The position numbers and the translations under genes are program-made. This document shows positions 33,120 to 41,814 of a DNA stretch of 64,000 nucleotides, piece by piece; the first letter of the stretch is position 1; the number at the start of each line of letters is the position of its first letter. Source of the DNA: JAJFIE01 sp964344255 (GTDB taxonomy: Bacteria; Pseudomonadota; Alphaproteobacteria; Rhodospirillales; Casp-alpha2). The stretch lies in NCBI GenBank assembly GCA_964344255.1, contig CAYFMQ010000009.1:62001-126000 (forward strand), written 5' to 3'. The notes under the pieces are model-generated. The model made no database searches and was not told the DNA's origin. It saw only the letters and a program-made list of their open reading frames with translations.

Positions 33120-34838
33120 ATGAGTGAGTCACACGAAACTTCCCGGGAAACACAAACCAGGCGAATTCATCCCGGTTCCGGCAGGAGAAAGGCGCCTGTC
33201 TTCAACAAGGGACGGCAGACGAACCCTGAAGCCCTTTCGGATATCAGGGAACTGTTAGGTGACCGTCCCCGGCGCCGTGACCTGTTGATCGAACACCTTC
33301 ACCTGATCCAGGACAAGTACGGACACCTGTCCGCGGCCCATTTGCAGGCCCTGGCAGATGAAATGCAGCTTTCCATGACGGAGGTTTATGAAGTCGCTTC
33401 GTTTTATGCCCATTTCGATATCGTCCGTGAAGGGGAAACCCCACCCGCTCCTGTTACGATAAGAGTTTGTGACTCGCTGAGTTGCGAAATGGCCGGGTCG
33501 GTCAAACTGATGGAGGAGCTCGCTGCGGAAGCCGCAAGTTATATTCGCGTCGTTCGGGCGCCCTGTATGGGACGTTGCGACAAGGCTCCCGTTGCAGAAG
33601 TCGGCCATAACCATGTTTGCAACGCCGATGTCTCCGGGCTCCTGGAAACGGCGGCGGCGCGGGAACTGCATCCCCACACGCCTGACTTCGTCTCTTTCGA
33701 GGAATACACCATGAATGGCGGCTACGGCCTGTTACGCGCTTGCATGGCCCGGGAACGCAGCACGGACGAACTTGTGAAGATCATGGAGGATTCCGGCCTG
33801 CGCGGTTTGGGCGGCGCCGGTTTCCCCTCGGGTCTGAAATGGAAGATCGTCCGCCAACAGCCAAAACCGCGCCTGTTCGCCATCAATGGCGACGAAGGCG
33901 AGCCCGGCACGTTCAAGGACCGGCACTATCTGGAAACCAATCCGCACCAGTTTCTTGAAGGCGCGCTTATCGCCGCCTGGACTTGTGAGATTGAGACGAT
34001 CTATATCTACATCCGTGACGAATACCCCGCCATCCGCGAATTACTGGAACGGGAAATTGCCCGCCTGCAGGCCGAGGGCCTGACCGGCGACATCGGCATC
34101 GAGGTTCGCCGCGGCGCCGGCGCCTATATATGCGGTGAAGAATCGGCGATGATCGAATCCATCGAAGGGAAGCGCGGCCTGCCCCGCAACCGCCCCCCCT
34201 TCCCGTCCGAGCGTGGTCTTTTCCAGAAGCCCACCCTGACCCACAACATCGAAACCATCTATTGGGTGCGCGACATCATCGAAAAAGGCGCGGATTGGTT
34301 CACCTCCCAGGGCAAGGGTGAATCAAAAGGCTTCCGTTCCTTCTCCGTCTCCGGGCGGGTCAGGGAACCGGGCGTGAAGCTGGCCCCTGCCGGCATAACC
34401 GTCCAGGAACTGATCGACGACTATTGCGGCGGCATGGCGGACGGCCACACCTTCAAGGCCTACCTGCCGGGCGGCGCTTCCGGCGGCATCCTGCCGGCCT
34501 CCATGGCCGATATTCCGCTTGACTTCGGTGGCGAGCTGGCCGAGCGCGGATGCTTTGTCGGCAGCCATGCGGTTGTCATTCTTTCCGACGCAGACAATAT
34601 GAAAGATGTTGCCCTCAACCTAATGCGTTTCTTCGAAGATGAAAGCTGTGGACAGTGTACGCCGTGCCGCAACGGAACGACCAAAGCCGTACAGCTGATG
34701 TCACAGGACAAATGGGACACTGAATTGTTGAATGAGTTGAAGACCGTGATGATGGACGCTTCTATTTGCGGCCTCGGACAGGCTGCACCGAACCCCATGC
34801 TGTGCGTCATGAAATTCTTCCCGGAGGAAGTGCAATGA
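33120..34838 (+). CDS. fdsB: NAD-dependent formate dehydrogenase, fused NuoE-NuoF (gamma-beta) subunit
   Basis: This 572 aa subunit takes electrons from the catalytic subunit to NAD. The N-terminal NuoE-like thioredoxin-fold domain (about 35-170) has [2Fe-2S] cysteines at 117, 122, 149 and 153 (RVCDSLSC, APCMGRC). The NuoF-like part (about 200-570) has GLRGLGGAGFPSGLKW (FMN) and INGDEGEPGTFKDR. Its [4Fe-4S] motif is ESCGQCTPCRNGT plus a later Cys in ICGLGQ. In Fds systems gamma and beta are separate genes; the fused form occurs in the two-subunit FDH1 of Methylorubrum extorquens. The stop overlaps the next start (ATGA). Confidence 0.94.
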   Translation: MSESHETSRETQTRRIHPGSGRRKAPVFNKGRQTNPEALSDIRELLGDRPRRRDLLIEHLHLIQDKYGHLSAAHLQALADEMQLSMTEVYEVASFYAHFDIVREGETPPAPVTIRVCDSLSCEMAGSVKLMEELAAEAASYIRVVRAPCMGRCDKAPVAEVGHNHVCNADVSGLLETAAARELHPHTPDFVSFEEYTMNGGYGLLRACMARERSTDELVKIMEDSGLRGLGGAGFPSGLKWKIVRQQPKPRLFAINGDEGEPGTFKDRHYLETNPHQFLEGALIAAWTCEIETIYIYIRDEYPAIRELLEREIARLQAEGLTGDIGIEVRRGAGAYICGEESAMIESIEGKRGLPRNRPPFPSERGLFQKPTLTHNIETIYWVRDIIEKGADWFTSQGKGESKGFRSFSVSGRVREPGVKLAPAGITVQELIDDYCGGMADGHTFKAYLPGGASGGILPASMADIPLDFGGELAERGCFVGSHAVVILSDADNMKDVALNLMRFFEDESCGQCTPCRNGTTKAVQLMSQDKWDTELLNELKTVMMDASICGLGQAAPNPMLCVMKFFPEEVQ

Positions 34839-37603
34839 GCGATACGATCAGTTTCACTCTGAACGGCAAGAATGTCGAAGCCTCGGTAGAGGACACCATC
34901 TGGCAGGTCGCCGAGCGTGAGGGCGTGGAAATCCCCCACCTGTGTTATTCACCGGAACCCGGTTACCGGGGTGACGGCAATTGCCGCGCCTGCATGGTTG
35001 AGATCGAAGGAGAGCGCGTGCTGGCTGCTTCTTGCATCCGCAAACCCACGGAAGGCATGGTGGTTAATACGGCCTCCGAGCGGGCCAAGAAATCCCGCGA
35101 ACTGGTTTTCGAGCTTCTGGTTTCCGACCAGCCCGAGCGTTCGACCAGCCATGACCCTGATTCCAAATTCTGGAACTGGGCGGACAAGGTCGGTATCGAC
35201 AATTCCCGTTTCCCGGCATCCGAAAAACCGCAGGCCGATAACAGCCATGTCGCCATGGCCGTCAACCTGGATGCCTGTATCAACTGCAACCTGTGTGTCA
35301 GGGCCTGCCGCGAGGTTCAGGTCAACGATGTCATCGGCATGGCCTATCGCGGTCATGGCGCGAAGGTCTCCTTCGACTTTGACGACCCTATGGGAACGTC
35401 CACATGCGTCGCCTGCGGCGAATGCGTCCAGGCCTGCCCCACCGGCGCGCTGATGGAAGCAAACCTGCTAGATGACAAGGGAACGCGGACCGTCTATGCG
35501 GACCGCACCGTCGACAGCATCTGTCCGTTCTGCGGTGTCGGCTGCCAGACCCGGGTTCACATCAAGGACGACAAGATCGTCAAGGTCGAAGGCCGTCCCG
35601 GTCCGGCGAACGAAAACCGGCTCTGCGTCAAGGGCCGTTTCGGCTATGACTACATCGCCCACCCGGGCCGCCTGACCAAACCGCTGATCCGCCGCGACGA
35701 TGCGCCCAAGCAATGGGACATGCGTCTGGAGGACGATGAATGGGATAAGATATTCCGCGAAGCCACGTGGGAAGAGGCCCTTGATGCGGCGGCGAATGGC
35801 CTGAAGAAAGTTTACGACCGGGAAGGCCCCAAGGGCATGGCCGGTTTCGGCTCGGCCAAGGGCTCCAACGAGGAAGCCTACCTGTTCCAGAAACTGATTC
35901 GTACGGCGTTCCACACCAATAACGTGGATCACTGTACCCGGCTGTGCCATGCGTCTTCCGTGGCGGCACTCATGGAATGTGTCTCGTCGGGCGCCGTGTC
36001 CGCTCCTTTCACGGATGCCGAGAAAGCCGAATGCATCATCGCCATCGGCTGCAACCCGGCGCAGAACCACCCCGTCGCCGCGACCTATTTCAAACAGGCC
36101 GCCAAACAGGGCAAGAAGCTCTACATCATGGACCCGCGCGGCCAGCCTATGACGCGCCACGCCACGAACCACCTGCAGTTCAAGCCCGGTTCCGACGTCG
36201 CCATGCTGAACGCCATGATCCACACCATCGTGGAAGAAGAGCTCTATGACGTACAGTACATCCAGGCCAGCACGGAAGGCTTTGAAACGCTGAAAGAGCG
36301 CATCAAGGGTTATTCGCCAGAGAAGATGGCCGATATCTGCGGCATTGACGCCGAAACCCTGCGCGAGGTTGCAAGGACCTACGCCAAGGCCGACGCCTCC
36401 ATCATCTTCTGGGGCATGGGCGTGTCGCAGCACGTTCACGGCACGGACAACTCCCGCTGCCTGATCACACTGGCGCTGATCACCGGCCAGATCGGCCGTC
36501 CCGGCACCGGCCTGCACCCGCTGCGCGGCCAGAACAACGTGCAAGGCGCATCGGACGCCGGACTGATCCCCATCGTGTACCCTGACTACAAGTCCGTGGA
36601 GCACGAGGAAACCCGTGAACGCTACGAGTCGTTCTGGGGCACGCACCTGGACCCCAAGCGCGGCCTGACCGTGGTCGAGATCATCGATTCCATTCACGCC
36701 GGCGGCGTAAAGGCAATGTACATCGAAGGTGAAAACCCGGCCATGTCGGACCCGGATCAAAGCCATGCCCGCCAGGCGCTTGCCATGCTGGATCATCTGG
36801 TGGTGCAGGATATCTTCCTCACCGAAACCGCCTGGCATGCGGATGTTGTGCTGCCGGCTTCGGCTCACGCGGAAAAGGTCGGCACGTTCTCCAACACCAA
36901 CCGCCAGGTCCAGATGGCGCGCCAGTGCGTGCCCATGCCGGGCGACGCCCGCCATGACTTATGGATCATTGCCGAACTCGCGAAGCGTCTGGGGCTGGAC
37001 TGGAAGTACGAAGGTCCGGCGGACGTATTTGCCGAAATGAAACTGGTGATGAACTCTCTCGACAACATCACCTGGGATCGGTTGGAAAACGAGAACGTCG
37101 TGACCTATCCCTGCAACGACCGCCAGAGCGCCGGTAACCCGGTGATCTTCACCAACGGTTTCCCGACACCGAGCGGCCGGGCCAGGATCGTGCCGGCGGA
37201 CATCATCCCACCCGATGAAATTCCGGATGACGAATACCCCTTGGTGCTGACTACCGGGCGCATGCTGGAGCACTGGCACACGGGTTCCATGACCCGCCGT
37301 GCGAGCGTGCTCGACGCCATCGAGCCGGAGGCCGTCGTTTCCGTGAATCGCTCGGACATGCTGCGCCTGGGGCTCGAGGCCGGCGACACGGTGGATATCC
37401 ACACGCGGCGCGGCACCATCACCTTGACGGTCAGGCAGAACCCGAACCAGCCCGAAGGCCTGATCTTCATTCCGTTCTGCTTCGCCGAAGCGCCGGCGAA
37501 CGTTCTGACCAACCCTCAGCTCGATCCCTTCGGTAAGATCCCCGAGTTCAAGTTCTGCGCCGCACGGGTCGAAAAGGTAGAAGCGGTCAAGGCCGCTGAA
37601 TAA
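34835..37603 (+). CDS. fdsA: NAD-dependent formate dehydrogenase catalytic alpha subunit (Mo/W-bis-MGD)
   Basis: The 922 aa catalytic subunit oxidises formate to CO2. It has an N-terminal [2Fe-2S] domain (Cys37, 50, 53, 67), a His/Cys region, two [4Fe-4S] sets (Cys148-158 and 191-201), and the catalytic-domain cluster CPFCGVGC (230-237 with Cys264). The active-site metal ligand is cysteine 371 (HCTRLCHASS), not selenocysteine. The start at 34835 overlaps the upstream stop; the longer frame is artefactual. It is followed by a terminator, with no fdsC or fdsD. FDH provides NADH from the formate made by Frc. Whether the metal is molybdenum or tungsten cannot be read. Confidence 0.95.
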   Translation: MSDTISFTLNGKNVEASVEDTIWQVAEREGVEIPHLCYSPEPGYRGDGNCRACMVEIEGERVLAASCIRKPTEGMVVNTASERAKKSRELVFELLVSDQPERSTSHDPDSKFWNWADKVGIDNSRFPASEKPQADNSHVAMAVNLDACINCNLCVRACREVQVNDVIGMAYRGHGAKVSFDFDDPMGTSTCVACGECVQACPTGALMEANLLDDKGTRTVYADRTVDSICPFCGVGCQTRVHIKDDKIVKVEGRPGPANENRLCVKGRFGYDYIAHPGRLTKPLIRRDDAPKQWDMRLEDDEWDKIFREATWEEALDAAANGLKKVYDREGPKGMAGFGSAKGSNEEAYLFQKLIRTAFHTNNVDHCTRLCHASSVAALMECVSSGAVSAPFTDAEKAECIIAIGCNPAQNHPVAATYFKQAAKQGKKLYIMDPRGQPMTRHATNHLQFKPGSDVAMLNAMIHTIVEEELYDVQYIQASTEGFETLKERIKGYSPEKMADICGIDAETLREVARTYAKADASIIFWGMGVSQHVHGTDNSRCLITLALITGQIGRPGTGLHPLRGQNNVQGASDAGLIPIVYPDYKSVEHEETRERYESFWGTHLDPKRGLTVVEIIDSIHAGGVKAMYIEGENPAMSDPDQSHARQALAMLDHLVVQDIFLTETAWHADVVLPASAHAEKVGTFSNTNRQVQMARQCVPMPGDARHDLWIIAELAKRLGLDWKYEGPADVFAEMKLVMNSLDNITWDRLENENVVTYPCNDRQSAGNPVIFTNGFPTPSGRARIVPADIIPPDEIPDDEYPLVLTTGRMLEHWHTGSMTRRASVLDAIEPEAVVSVNRSDMLRLGLEAGDTVDIHTRRGTITLTVRQNPNQPEGLIFIPFCFAEAPANVLTNPQLDPFGKIPEFKFCAARVEKVEAVKAAE

Positions 37604-37631
37604 TCAACAGCTACACAGCGTCAAAACAAAC

Positions 37632-37667
37632 AGCCCGCAGGTTGAAATATCTGCGGGCTTTCTTTTT
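37632..37667 (+). terminator. Rho-independent terminator of the FDH operon
   Basis: AGCCCGCAG and CTGCGGGCT form a perfect 9-bp stem with a 10-base loop, followed by a T-rich tract, 28 bases after the fdsA stop. Confidence 0.92.
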
Positions 37668-37741
37668 GCCGATACGTTGGATTGTCTGCATCATATGACT
37701 ATATCAGTCACAGGGAGCGCGCCATTCAAAGGAGGTCAGCC

Positions 37742-38110
37742 ATGCTTGAGCTTATCCCCATGCACGCAGGCCATGTGATCGGCATCCGTGTCGACGGCAA
37801 GATCGAGAAAGACGATATCCTTAAAGTCATCGAAGCCGCCAAGGCGATCATGGCCGGGCACGACAAAATCCACATCTACGTGGAAGCGGTGAACTTCGAC
37901 GGTATTTCCTTCGAGGCCCTGTGGGAAGACATGACGTTCGCTTTTCCCAACCTCAGCCATTTCACCCGCAAGGCAGTGGTCTCGGATACCGAATGGATGG
38001 ACGTGATGAGCACCATCGGCAACAAGCTGTTTCCCGGCATCGAGGTCCGTCACTTTTCGCCGGAAGAAAAGGACGCCGCCAAACAATGGGCGGAAGAAGC
38101 CCCGGAATAG
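37742..38110 (+). CDS. SpoIIAA-like (STAS-fold) protein
   Basis: A 122 aa protein with the SpoIIAA-like pattern GHVIGIRVDGKIEKDDILKVIEAAKA, HIYVEAVNFDGISFEALWEDM and KAVVSDTEWMDVMSTIGNKLFPGIEVRHF. The ATG at 37742 follows AAAGGAGGTCAGCC, a very strong ribosome site, which decides the start. The family is linked to membrane or stress functions of unclear mechanism. It stands alone after the FDH terminator. Confidence 0.9.
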   Translation: MLELIPMHAGHVIGIRVDGKIEKDDILKVIEAAKAIMAGHDKIHIYVEAVNFDGISFEALWEDMTFAFPNLSHFTRKAVVSDTEWMDVMSTIGNKLFPGIEVRHFSPEEKDAAKQWAEEAPE

Positions 38111-38128
38111 TTCGTGGAATAAGTCCCG

Positions 38129-39445
38129 TTACTTCTCCAGCGCCGCCTGCAGACTCGCGTCAATAGCGTCGGCAAAGCGCCCGACATCGCCGCTGTTGAT
38201 ACAGAGCGGCGGCACGATCCGGAGCACGTTGCGATAGGCGCCCGACTTGCTCATGACCAGGCCGTTCTCCCGGGACTGCTCGAACACTTCCGCCGTGAAC
38301 TCGGTCGCCGGTTCCTTGGAGGCTCTGTCCTTGACCATTTCCATGGCGACCATCAGGCCCCTTGACCGGACATCGCCGATGATCTCGTAACGTTGGTAAA
38401 GGCTTTTTAGGACTTCCCTGAACTCCTTACCCACCTCCAGGGCGTTTTGCTGCAGGCCTTCGTCCCGCATGACTTTCAGCACGGCACGGCCGGCGGCGCA
38501 GGCCATGGGATTAGCGCCAAAGGTGTTGAAGTAGAACTTGTCCGCCATGGCTTCCGCCACCTCTCGTTTCGCCACCACGGCGCCAAGCGGAATGCCGTTG
38601 CCGATCCCCTTGGCCATGATCACGATATCAGGCACGGCGCCGGAAGCCTCGAAGCCCCAGAACTGTTCCCCCGTCCGGCCCACGCCCGATTGCACTTCAT
38701 CGATCACGCAGACGCCGCCCGCCGCGCGCACGCGCTCGAATGCTCCCTTGATGTAGCCGTCCAGCATGGGAACGATACCGCCATACCCCTGGACGGGCTC
38801 GATGATCATGCCGGCCAGCTTGCCCGATGTTGAGGTCTTCAGCGCGCGATCCAACTCGTCCAGATAGGGATCGACATTGTCGCCGTGAATGCCCCGGTAG
38901 GCGTCGGGGTTGGGCAAATGATGGATACCCGTCAGCAAGGGTACGTTATGACGGAACCCGGCGATGCCGGTCATGGACTGCGCGCCGAAAGTTGCGCCGT
39001 GATAGCCGTTCTGGAGCGCGAGAAAATCGATGTTGCCCGTATAGCTCCTGGCCATGAGCAGGGCCAGGTCGGCAGCCTCCGCCCCGCTGGAGGTCAGATG
39101 CACGACCCAGTCATGACCGTCAGGCATGGTGGCCGCCAGTTCCTCGGCATAATGGGCCGGCACGGGGTGGTAGAACATGGTCGTACAGTGGAGCATATCG
39201 TCCATCTGTTCACGGATGGCGCGATTCACCTCCGGATGGGCGTGACCGACGCTGATGGAAAGGTTCATGCCCAGAAGGTCCAGATATTCCTTCCCCGTCT
39301 CGTCCCAAAGGTACTGACGGCTCCCTTTGCGGAAAATCAGCGGTTTCTGATAGGGCACGAAAGCCCGTTGTGACGCGGCGTAATAATTCTGACGCCGCTC
39401 GACGATTGCCTCCGTTGACCAATCCGTCCGGATCTCGTCACTCAT
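38129..39445 (-). CDS. Class III aminotransferase (AGXT2-like)
   Basis: A 438 aa PLP enzyme. The PLP lysine is in IVIMAKGIGNGIPLGAVV (about 275) with the upstream aspartate in VCVIDEVQSGVGRTG. The PLP-phosphate region is HLTSSGAEAADLALLMAR, where many family members have T-N-S/G-S-E-A. LGMNLSISVGHAHPEVN resembles alanine-glyoxylate aminotransferase 2. It may transaminate glyoxylate, beta-amino acids or omega-amines. The oxalate genes nearby make glyoxylate handling attractive but unproven. It is followed by a TPR gene on the same strand. Confidence 0.87.
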   Translation of the reverse strand: MSDEIRTDWSTEAIVERRQNYYAASQRAFVPYQKPLIFRKGSRQYLWDETGKEYLDLLGMNLSISVGHAHPEVNRAIREQMDDMLHCTTMFYHPVPAHYAEELAATMPDGHDWVVHLTSSGAEAADLALLMARSYTGNIDFLALQNGYHGATFGAQSMTGIAGFRHNVPLLTGIHHLPNPDAYRGIHGDNVDPYLDELDRALKTSTSGKLAGMIIEPVQGYGGIVPMLDGYIKGAFERVRAAGGVCVIDEVQSGVGRTGEQFWGFEASGAVPDIVIMAKGIGNGIPLGAVVAKREVAEAMADKFYFNTFGANPMACAAGRAVLKVMRDEGLQQNALEVGKEFREVLKSLYQRYEIIGDVRSRGLMVAMEMVKDRASKEPATEFTAEVFEQSRENGLVMSKSGAYRNVLRIVPPLCINSGDVGRFADAIDASLQAALEK

Positions 39446-39484
39446 GTCGTTTCCCCCCTGAATAGTGCTGAGTGTTCATTTTAA

Positions 39485-40813
39485 CTACTGCATGGTTCCG
39501 GCGCGCTCGGAAAACCTCTGCGCCAGTGGCCCATAGGGCTTCCTGCCCAAGCGCTCGTTCGCCAGCGACCTGGCGCGATGATGCAGCCCGCCGAGCAGGG
39601 CCGCCGACAGCATGGTCTGGTCGATGATATCCCGCTGGGCGTTGCTGCCGCCGAAACGGATCAGGACGGGGCGGACCTCCTCCAGTTGATCGAGGGCCTC
39701 TTCATAATGATCCTTTGCATAGGCCGTAACCGCCCTGACCAGCGGCAAGCCCACTTCCCCGGCGATGTCCCCCAGCGTGTGATCCTGTCCCGACTGCTTG
39801 ATGGCCGACGCCTCCAGCTTCGCCAGATCCTGCATCCAATTGAGCGCCGCGAACGCCAGGGCCGCGTGAAGATCGTTGAAGCCGTAGTATCCGCCTTCGC
39901 CCAGTTCGATCAGCTGCCGCCAGCGCTCGCCGACGGCCTGCCACCTGGCACCGGCATCCACGCCCTGAACCTTGAGGCGCCACAACAGCGCCGTGGCGTC
40001 GGTCATTGGTTCCGGATCGGCATCCTCCGAAGGGGCAATATGCGCATCGTAAATTTCAAAGATACGCTCGTACTCCTCAACCTCCATCAGATAGAGACAG
40101 AGATGCCACCAATTGTGAACGCTTAAGCCTTCTGCCTGGGCCCATTCCGTCTCGTGACCCTCGTACCAGGCGATGCCTTCCTTGTGCCGCCCCTGCATTT
40201 CCATGACATGGCCGACGGCATGGTGCGCCCAGGCATCCCGGGGATCAAAGGCGCATGCTTCCCGTCCAACGCTTTCCGCATGCTCGAAGAGGTTGGATTC
40301 CTCCAAGCCGAACGCATACATGCCGAGCACGTGTGAGTAGTTCGGAACGGAACTGTCCCATTGGGGCAGGATACGCTCCAGCCTGCCGCGCAGGTTGAGG
40401 GCGTCGCCCAGCAGGAAATCAAGCTGGTGGCCGAGATGCAGGGCCAGGGTATCGCGGGGGTAATCCGCAAGAATCGCCTCCACACCGTGCTGTGCGCCCC
40501 GCCAGTCGCCTGAACAGCGTTTACGGATGACGGACATCAGGCCTTGTTCCCGCTCGGTCAATGAAACACCCGTATCCTCGGCATGGGCAAGCGAACGTTC
40601 CATTTCAGGGATGTGGCGGCTGGCCGAGCCACTGGCGAAACAAACAGCGCGAAAAATGTGGCCCAGCGCAAAATCAGGATGATCGAGCAGGGCGTCATCG
40701 ATAATGCTGATCGCATCATCCGCAAAGCGGTGAAGCTCCGTCAGGGCAAAGTCATACTTGGCCATTATGATCGGATCGTCACAGGAAACCGGAACGCCGC
40801 GCGAGTCCTTCAT
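39485..40813 (-). CDS. TTC38-like tetratricopeptide repeat protein
   Basis: A 442 aa soluble, all-helical protein. Repeats such as DPRDAWAHHAVGHVMEMQGRHKEGIAWYE (about 193-221) and VHNWWHLCLYLMEVEEYERIFEIYD follow the TPR-38 (TTC38) family pattern. No signal peptide. The function of this family is unknown. The start is close behind the aminotransferase on the same strand, but the order TPR-aminotransferase with a 39-base gap suggests co-transcription. Confidence 0.8.
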   Translation of the reverse strand: MKDSRGVPVSCDDPIIMAKYDFALTELHRFADDAISIIDDALLDHPDFALGHIFRAVCFASGSASRHIPEMERSLAHAEDTGVSLTEREQGLMSVIRKRCSGDWRGAQHGVEAILADYPRDTLALHLGHQLDFLLGDALNLRGRLERILPQWDSSVPNYSHVLGMYAFGLEESNLFEHAESVGREACAFDPRDAWAHHAVGHVMEMQGRHKEGIAWYEGHETEWAQAEGLSVHNWWHLCLYLMEVEEYERIFEIYDAHIAPSEDADPEPMTDATALLWRLKVQGVDAGARWQAVGERWRQLIELGEGGYYGFNDLHAALAFAALNWMQDLAKLEASAIKQSGQDHTLGDIAGEVGLPLVRAVTAYAKDHYEEALDQLEEVRPVLIRFGGSNAQRDIIDQTMLSAALLGGLHHRARSLANERLGRKPYGPLAQRFSERAGTMQ

Positions 40814-40859
40814 GGGATTATCCTTTGGCAGTTAACTCTAGTCGTACCATAATGACGTC

Positions 40860-41780
40860 ATGGATATTTTGCTGACAAGGGCGCAAGACCAAATTAGCGA
40901 AGATTTTCCAGAACTGGAAATCGAAGTCTTGACCCTTATCGGCCGCGGACCGGTGTTTACCGTTCTGAAAGGGAGAATGAAAAACGACCGCCCGGTCGGT
41001 ATTCGCATCGCCCCGGAGCACTGGCTAGAAGCCGATGCCCATATGGGCGGCAGGGATCCTGTCCATGAAAATGACTTGCTGATCCAGGAATGCCTGTTCT
41101 CGACCCACTGCCGGGTTCATGGAATACCCGCACCTGAAATCATCGGGCAGTCCCACGCGGATACCCATCAGGATGGCCTGGACCTGTTTGTTTATGAATG
41201 GCTGGAAGACGATGGCCTGCCACCCGCCCCTTATCATATGGGTGAAGTCCTGCACCGGATCCACGCCATGAACCCGCCCGCGTTCATTCCCGAAGCCATG
41301 CGCAAAGGATCGCTGGAGAAGATCCTGACCCATCGTATCCTCGATACGGCTGGAATCATCACACGCATGACCAACCGCCCCTTTCTGCTGCCCGATAGCG
41401 AAACCCTGCAAGCGCACCTGTCCTGGCCCGACAAGCGGACGTCCCTGCTTCATATGGATTTCCGGCCGGAAAACCTTCATGCCAGTGAAGGCAGGATCAA
41501 CGGCGTCATGGGATGGTGTGAAGCATTGATCGGCCCGCCAACGCTGGAGCTGGTGCAGCTTGACGAATTGGACATCCTCGATGATTCATTTCTCGGCGGC
41601 TACGCCAACTATCAAATGTTCAAGGCGCCGAAACCCGTTGAAACGGCATTCCGTCTTGTTGCGGCGACGCGCAATGCCGAAAAACTGCTTCTCGACGATC
41701 CGGGCTCGGGAGAAACATTGAAAGCCCTGAACCGTGTCGCATACCTGTTTGAAAGCTTTGCAACCCTGTCTGGACATTGA
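40860..41780 (+). CDS. APH-fold phosphotransferase-like protein with degenerate active site
   Basis: A 306 aa protein of the aminoglycoside/choline kinase fold. The catalytic loop LLHMDFRPENLHA (about 197-209) is intact with its Asp and Asn. The downstream magnesium motif, usually GVIDW...GDPxxEL, reads GVMGWCEALIGPPTLEL. The metal Asp is glycine and the following Asp is proline. Loss of both suggests a pseudokinase or an altered mechanism. The gene is divergent from the TPR protein. Confidence 0.75.
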   Translation: MDILLTRAQDQISEDFPELEIEVLTLIGRGPVFTVLKGRMKNDRPVGIRIAPEHWLEADAHMGGRDPVHENDLLIQECLFSTHCRVHGIPAPEIIGQSHADTHQDGLDLFVYEWLEDDGLPPAPYHMGEVLHRIHAMNPPAFIPEAMRKGSLEKILTHRILDTAGIITRMTNRPFLLPDSETLQAHLSWPDKRTSLLHMDFRPENLHASEGRINGVMGWCEALIGPPTLELVQLDELDILDDSFLGGYANYQMFKAPKPVETAFRLVAATRNAEKLLLDDPGSGETLKALNRVAYLFESFATLSGH

Positions 41781-41814
41781 GCAATAGGCCATTGAAGCAG
41801 CGAGTCACAAGAAA

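Noticed and set aside
35924..35970. Selenocysteine in the formate dehydrogenase
   Set aside because: The active-site codon is TGT/TGC (Cys371 in HCTRLCHASS); there is no in-frame UGA.
35468..36955. 495-codon ORF antisense to fdsA
   Set aside because: Shadow of a GC-rich coding gene. The plus-strand frame has clear FDH motifs and the antisense frame has none.
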